This document shows, one piece after another, positions 60,093 to 64,000 of a stretch of DNA of 64,000 nucleotides; position 1 is the stretch's first letter, and each line of letters starts with the position of its first letter. Source of the stretch: Todiramphus chloris collaris (lineage: Eukaryota > Chordata > Aves > Coraciiformes > Alcedinidae); the NCBI GenBank assembly GCA_025345505.1, contig JANVCC010000106.1, forward strand, positions 11,849,902 to 11,913,901. Direction: 5' to 3'. The notes under the pieces are model-generated. The model made no database searches. It was not told the DNA's origin and was given only the letters and a program-made list of their open reading frames with translations. The position numbers and the translations under genes were made by a program.

Positions 60093-61230
60093 CTGAATAA
60101 TCTGATAGCTTTCTACAGTGATGTGACTGAATGGGTAGACGCAGAGAGAGCAGTAGCTGTTGTCTATCTTGACTTCAGAAAGGCTTTTGATACTGTCTCC
60201 CATAATATTCTTGTGGGTAAGCTCAGGGGTAGTGGGTTAGAAGAGAGGACAGTAAGATGTGTTGAGAACTGGATGAACAATAGAGCTCAGAGGGTTGTGA
60301 TCAGTGGTGCAGAATCCAGTTGGTTGTAAGTATCTGTAAGTAGTGCTGTTCCCCAGGGGTCATTTCTGGGTCCAGTCTTATTTAACATCTTCATCAATGA
60401 TCTGGATGAAGGGAGAGAGTGTACCCTCAGCAAGTATGCTGATGATATGAAACAGGGAGGAGTGGCTGATACACAGGAAGGCTGTGCTGCCATTCAGCAA
60501 GATCTGGACAGACTGGAGAGCTGCTCAAAGGCAAACTTACTGAAGTTCAACAAGGGCAAGTGTAGACTCCTACATCTGTTGAGGAACACCACCGGTACAA
60601 GTTAGGGGTAGACCTGCTGGAAAACAGCTCCACAGAGAAGGACCTTGGCATCCTGGTGGACAAGTTGTCCATGGAAAAGCAATATGCCCTTGCAGCCAGG
60701 AAGGCAAATGTGCACCTGGGGTGCACAGAAAAACAGTGTCCAACAGGTCAAGGAAGGTTCTCCTCCCCACTACTCTGCACTTGTGAGACTACATCTGGAA
60801 TACTGTATCCAGGTTTGGGCTCTCTGTTTAAAAGAGACAGGGATCTACCGGAGATAATCCAATGGAGAGCTACAAGGGTGATTAAGGGACTGGGACATCT
60901 CTTCTATGGAGAAAGGCTGAGAGAACTGGGGCTGTTTAGTCTCGAGAGAAGACTGAGTGGGGATCTTATTAATGTTTATAAATATCTGAAGGGTGGGTGT
61001 CAAGTAGAAGGGGCCAGTCTCTTTTCAGATCTGCCCCATGAGACATAATGGTCACAAGAGAAAACACAGGAAGTTCCACCTCAATGTGAGGAAAAACTTC
61101 TTTACTGTGAGGGTGACAGAGCACTGGAACAGGCTGCCCAGAGAGGTTTTGGAGTCTCCTCCTCTGGAGACTTTCAAGACCCATCTGGATGTGTCCCTGT
61201 GTGTCATGCCCTAGGTGTTCCTGTGTTGGC
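60093..61230 (+). pseudogene. Outer CR1 ORF2, RT palm to C-terminus
   Basis: Resumes with LNNLIAFYSDVTEWVDAERA, then VYLDFRKAFDTVSHN. A TAA at 60327-60329 ends the first frame. After it come [14 protein letters not shown] and [11 protein letters not shown], so the catalytic ADD is kept. Then several indels; 60656-61048 holds the C-terminal region ([17 protein letters not shown] and a YKYLKGGCQVEGASLFS block). The stretch HWNRLPREVLESPPLETFKT-like follows in another frame before the 3' UTR. Confidence 0.8.
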
Positions 61231-61295
61231 AGGAGGGGTTGGAATCAATGATCTCCAGAGTTCCCTTCCAAACACTAACATTCTATGATTCTATG

Positions 61296-63002
61296 TTTTA
61301 AATGGCCTAAATATACAAATATTTGTGAAGGTTTCATTAAGGGTTTATGCATTGTAAAGGAGTAGTTGGATAAAAATATTAGTTCTTAATATGTAAATGA
61401 ACTCTGTCATACACCATTTTCCTCCTATTTTTTTGCCACTTTGTAATGACAAGTTTCAAAATACTGCATTAGTTCTACTCCATCATTTATACTTCTGGTA
61501 CTGTAGTTTCAGAGTGAGAAGTGTAGTTTTCTGGTTAATGATTTCCATCCAATTTCATCTTTTAAAAATGTATCTTATTTTAGCAAATATGCTTCCTTGC
61601 AAAGGTTAATAAGTAAGAATAATTTCAGAATTATTTATAAGTAATAATGTGTCTAGTGCATTTGGATAGCATATTTCCTATTTTCTTACATATATTTGAA
61701 CTCTATCTTTGCATGTGATTGACGTATATGAAAAATACTTTTCTTAAAAGTATTAAATATATTCTTAAATGTAGTATTTTCATATTAAATATGCATAATG
61801 CACATATTGCACATTCATTAGGATATAATGTTATATGTATTTGTCCGTATATGTAATTACCAAATTATATAATTGTATAAAAATATGCTTAACAGAGCCC
61901 TAATAATGCAAACTTAAGATTCTGGTGATGGAAACAGATTAGCAAACACACCTCTGTTACTACTTTAGATATGCATTTGTGTAATTATTCTGCAATCTTT
62001 GTTCCTTCATTTTAAATAGACTGTGATGTAACAAAGTGAGCTCTTAAGTCATAGTACAAGCACATGGGTGAATTCTGTAAGTGAATGTATTTAGCAGACA
62101 AGAGTATCTTCTGACTGAGGATGGAGAAATATTGTTTGCCTTGAGTAGATCTTCAGGCATGAATTCAGAAATTCATTTTGGCCTCTACCTAGGAATTAAT
62201 CAGGTCTTACTAAATTGTGTAGCAGAATATATGATGATGTCTTAATTCTTTGTCATTTTTATCAGGTTCTTTGCTTGTGTGTGTGTGAGTTCTATCATGT
62301 AAAACTGAATCCAAATCAGTCTGTTTTCAGAGTATTCATCTTCTGAGTAGCTAAGTGCTAGGCTACTCCTTAACTGTTGACTTGCATACTTAGCTGCAGT
62401 TCTGACCCTGATTACATAATATGTCGTATGATATGCAGATATTTCATTTCAGTTGTTTCTTAAACCCATGGAATCAAGCCTGGCTTCATTCTTGCTCCTT
62501 GCAATATGACTGATGTAATATGTTTAGAAATGTTTTATCGCTGGTATTCTAGAACATACAAAAAAGTACAAGTAAAATATGAGCTGTATAGCTTATGTGG
62601 ATCTTTTTCCAGATTTTGTGCAAGGGTAAGAGTAGAAATTAATTAAAGTGCAATGACAAGTGTTTACTTCACATGAAATGAAGTAGCCCCCAACACTAAT
62701 TTTTTCTTGTTAGCACACAATTTGTTGCAGCACTGTACACTCAAACAAAAGAGTGCTGCTTTAGCCACAAATATAATCTTTACATAGAAGAGGCAAAATG
62801 GCTCAACAAGATGAGACAGAACAGCAAAATGGATCTGAAGTAACTGTAGTTAATAAAGAAGGTGTTTTGTGGACTAGAAAGGAAAGTTTAATTGCAATTG
62901 AGAAGAAAATCTGCAAATAGTGATAAAAATGGGGTAAAATAAACAACTGAGCACAAAAATCAATTTTCAGAAAAAAATAACAATAATAATTACTTAAATT
63001 CC
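61296..63002. other. Unannotated AT-rich DNA
   Basis: No gene or repeat recognised. Strongly AT-rich between about 61.6 and 61.95 kb. Confidence 0.45.
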
Positions 63003-63130
63003 CTGCTGGGTCAGTCCAACCTTCCCAGCATTCTGTCCCTGATGGTGGCAGGAAGAGATGTTAGTTAGAGACAATAGGGAAGCCTAGCTGCCCTCTGCTG
63101 CCCATCATCTCCCCAGCGTCCACATCTGTT
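63003..63130 (+). repeat. Possible ancient sauropsid interspersed repeat fragment
   Basis: The string ctgctgggtcagtccaacct followed by gcattctgtccctgatggtg and ggcaggaagagatgtt resembles the old, widely scattered 'ggtcagaccaa ... cctgtctctgacagtggcc' repeat seen in turtle, crocodile and bird DNA. The match is from memory of the pattern, and the copy is decayed. Edges uncertain. Confidence 0.35.
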
Positions 63131-64000
63131 GGATTGTGAATGTTAAAAAGAATAGGCAGGGATTTGGTGGGGTACTTTTATCCTGTTATTTATTAATTTG
63201 AACCCATTGGAAATGTTTACCTCCACAGGCTCTTGTATCAACTAATTCTAGTTCATGGCCCAAGATGTGAAGTTCCTGAGGGCAAGAAAGAGAATGTTAA
63301 AAACATATAGGTACATGATCTTATCTGTCTGATCCTTGTGACTTAACAACTCACAGAAGAACCTGTCAGGTTTTTTTTGGACACAAATGAAATCAAAATA
63401 CTAAAGGGAGTGTCAGTCTGCAGTGACAAAATTATTTGGGTTTTGGGAATAAGTGGATTTAGAAAATGAAGAATAAAGTCCCATCACAAATTCATGATGC
63501 AGAGTTAGAATGGATTTCAGCAAAAGTCTTCTGCCAAACATTGAATAAGGGCTTATTCTGCTGTAGAAATTCAATGAATATGCTTGTACTTTGGAATAAA
63601 CCTCACTACGTGCTTTGTGAAGACCAAGTGACATGCTTCTGTCTATGCTCAGCTACAGCTTTTAAAAGAATATGGCTAACTCCAGATGATGAAGGATAGA
63701 GAGACTGATGGATAAAAGAAGGATTTGGCTTTTGGGATTCTGCTACCTGTAGGAAGAATTTGAAATGACAGCTCTTTTTGATTAATGAAGCTGCAAATAA
63801 TCATCCTCATCTAAGACAATTGCCAAAACTCTTTGAGAAAATAGTGTCCCACCTGATCATTGATTATGTGATCAATCTCAAAATAACTATTTTATTGATT
63901 TATAGGAAGAAAGTAGATTGCCCAGTATTAGTCTTAGATTTCACTCTTTAACTGTTGGTTAAAAAGGCAGTTCATAAGAAGTTCACAGCCTGCACCTCCT
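63131..64000. other. Unannotated DNA at window end
   Basis: No supported gene. Short frames at 63413-63699 on both strands overlap each other and show no domain. Confidence 0.45.

Larger units (their letters stand above)
57330..61295 (+). mobile_element. CR1 LINE split by a second CR1 (outer copy)
   Basis: One CR1 whose two pieces are 57330-58835 and about 60093-61295, with another CR1 in between. The left piece carries the endonuclease remains, the linker and RT fingers up to a KGKAC motif (aaa gga aag gca tgc ending at 58835). The right piece resumes at ctg aat aat ctg ata gct (60093), the next codons of the RT palm, in the same frame, and continues to a proper 3' UTR and tail (attctatgattctatg, end 61295). 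5'-truncated in the endonuclease (a SETWWD-like stretch near 57355-57375). Many stops and frameshifts. Confidence 0.85.

Noticed and set aside
60015..60329. Reading 57330-60091 and 60092-61295 as two independent tandem CR1 copies
   Set aside because: Frame and motif order show that 60093 onward continues the copy that ends at 58835; the piece between is a separate insertion.
1..64000. CRISPR arrays, operons, tRNA or rRNA genes
   Set aside because: No regularly spaced repeats, no clustered prokaryote-type genes and no tRNA/rRNA sequence recognised; the window is vertebrate DNA.

Overview
This window is nuclear DNA from a vertebrate, almost certainly a bird. It is AT-rich, has no dense coding, and carries many CR1 LINE copies whose 3' ends finish in the ATTCTATG-type octamer tail typical of avian CR1. 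It also carries an old ERVL-like provirus and solo LTRs of the same family. I see no bacterial, plasmid, phage or CRISPR content. Only one host coding segment is convincing: a 206-bp internal exon on the + strand (33272-33477) with good splice sites. I could not name its gene. Most of the window therefore looks like introns and repeats of one large + strand gene, or introns plus intergenic DNA.

Layout. 1-13.2 kb: AT-rich DNA, a CR1 3' end (about 1190-1394, +), a 1.06-kb CR1 fragment (2347-3405, -), and G/T-rich low-complexity tracts. 13.28-24.50 kb: a - strand provirus with two LTRs, a lysine-type primer-binding site, a gag region and a pol region (protease, RT, RNase H, integrase), and no visible env. 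Its gag frame is broken at 17624-22723 by another LTR-type element, flanked by a 5-bp duplication. That element in turn contains a near full-length + strand CR1 with both ORFs (to 22308). 24.5-41 kb: sparse DNA with a solo LTR (29332-29918), small CR1 pieces, the host exon and an ancient CR1/L3-like relic. 41.1-41.5 kb: a second solo LTR. 41.5-57 kb: sparse DNA with CR1 3' ends at 43.8, 46.8 and 55.2 kb and a probable LTR relic at 54.6-55.1 kb. 57.3-61.3 kb: one CR1 split by a second CR1 of another subfamily. 61.3-64 kb: AT-rich DNA with one old repeat fragment.

How the parts relate. The main result is the insertion history. There are two nests: CR1 inside an LTR inside an ERVL-like gag, and CR1 inside CR1. 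In the gag nest and in the CR1-in-CR1 nest the interrupted reading frame is in register on the two sides, which fixes relative ages. All four LTRs of the ERVL-like family lie antisense to the single host exon. Every mobile-element ORF is damaged by stops, frameshifts or lost catalytic residues, so nothing here looks able to move by itself. I found no sign of a new multi-gene system. Coordinates of repeat edges are hand-read and may be off by about 10-30 bases unless a target-site duplication fixes them.
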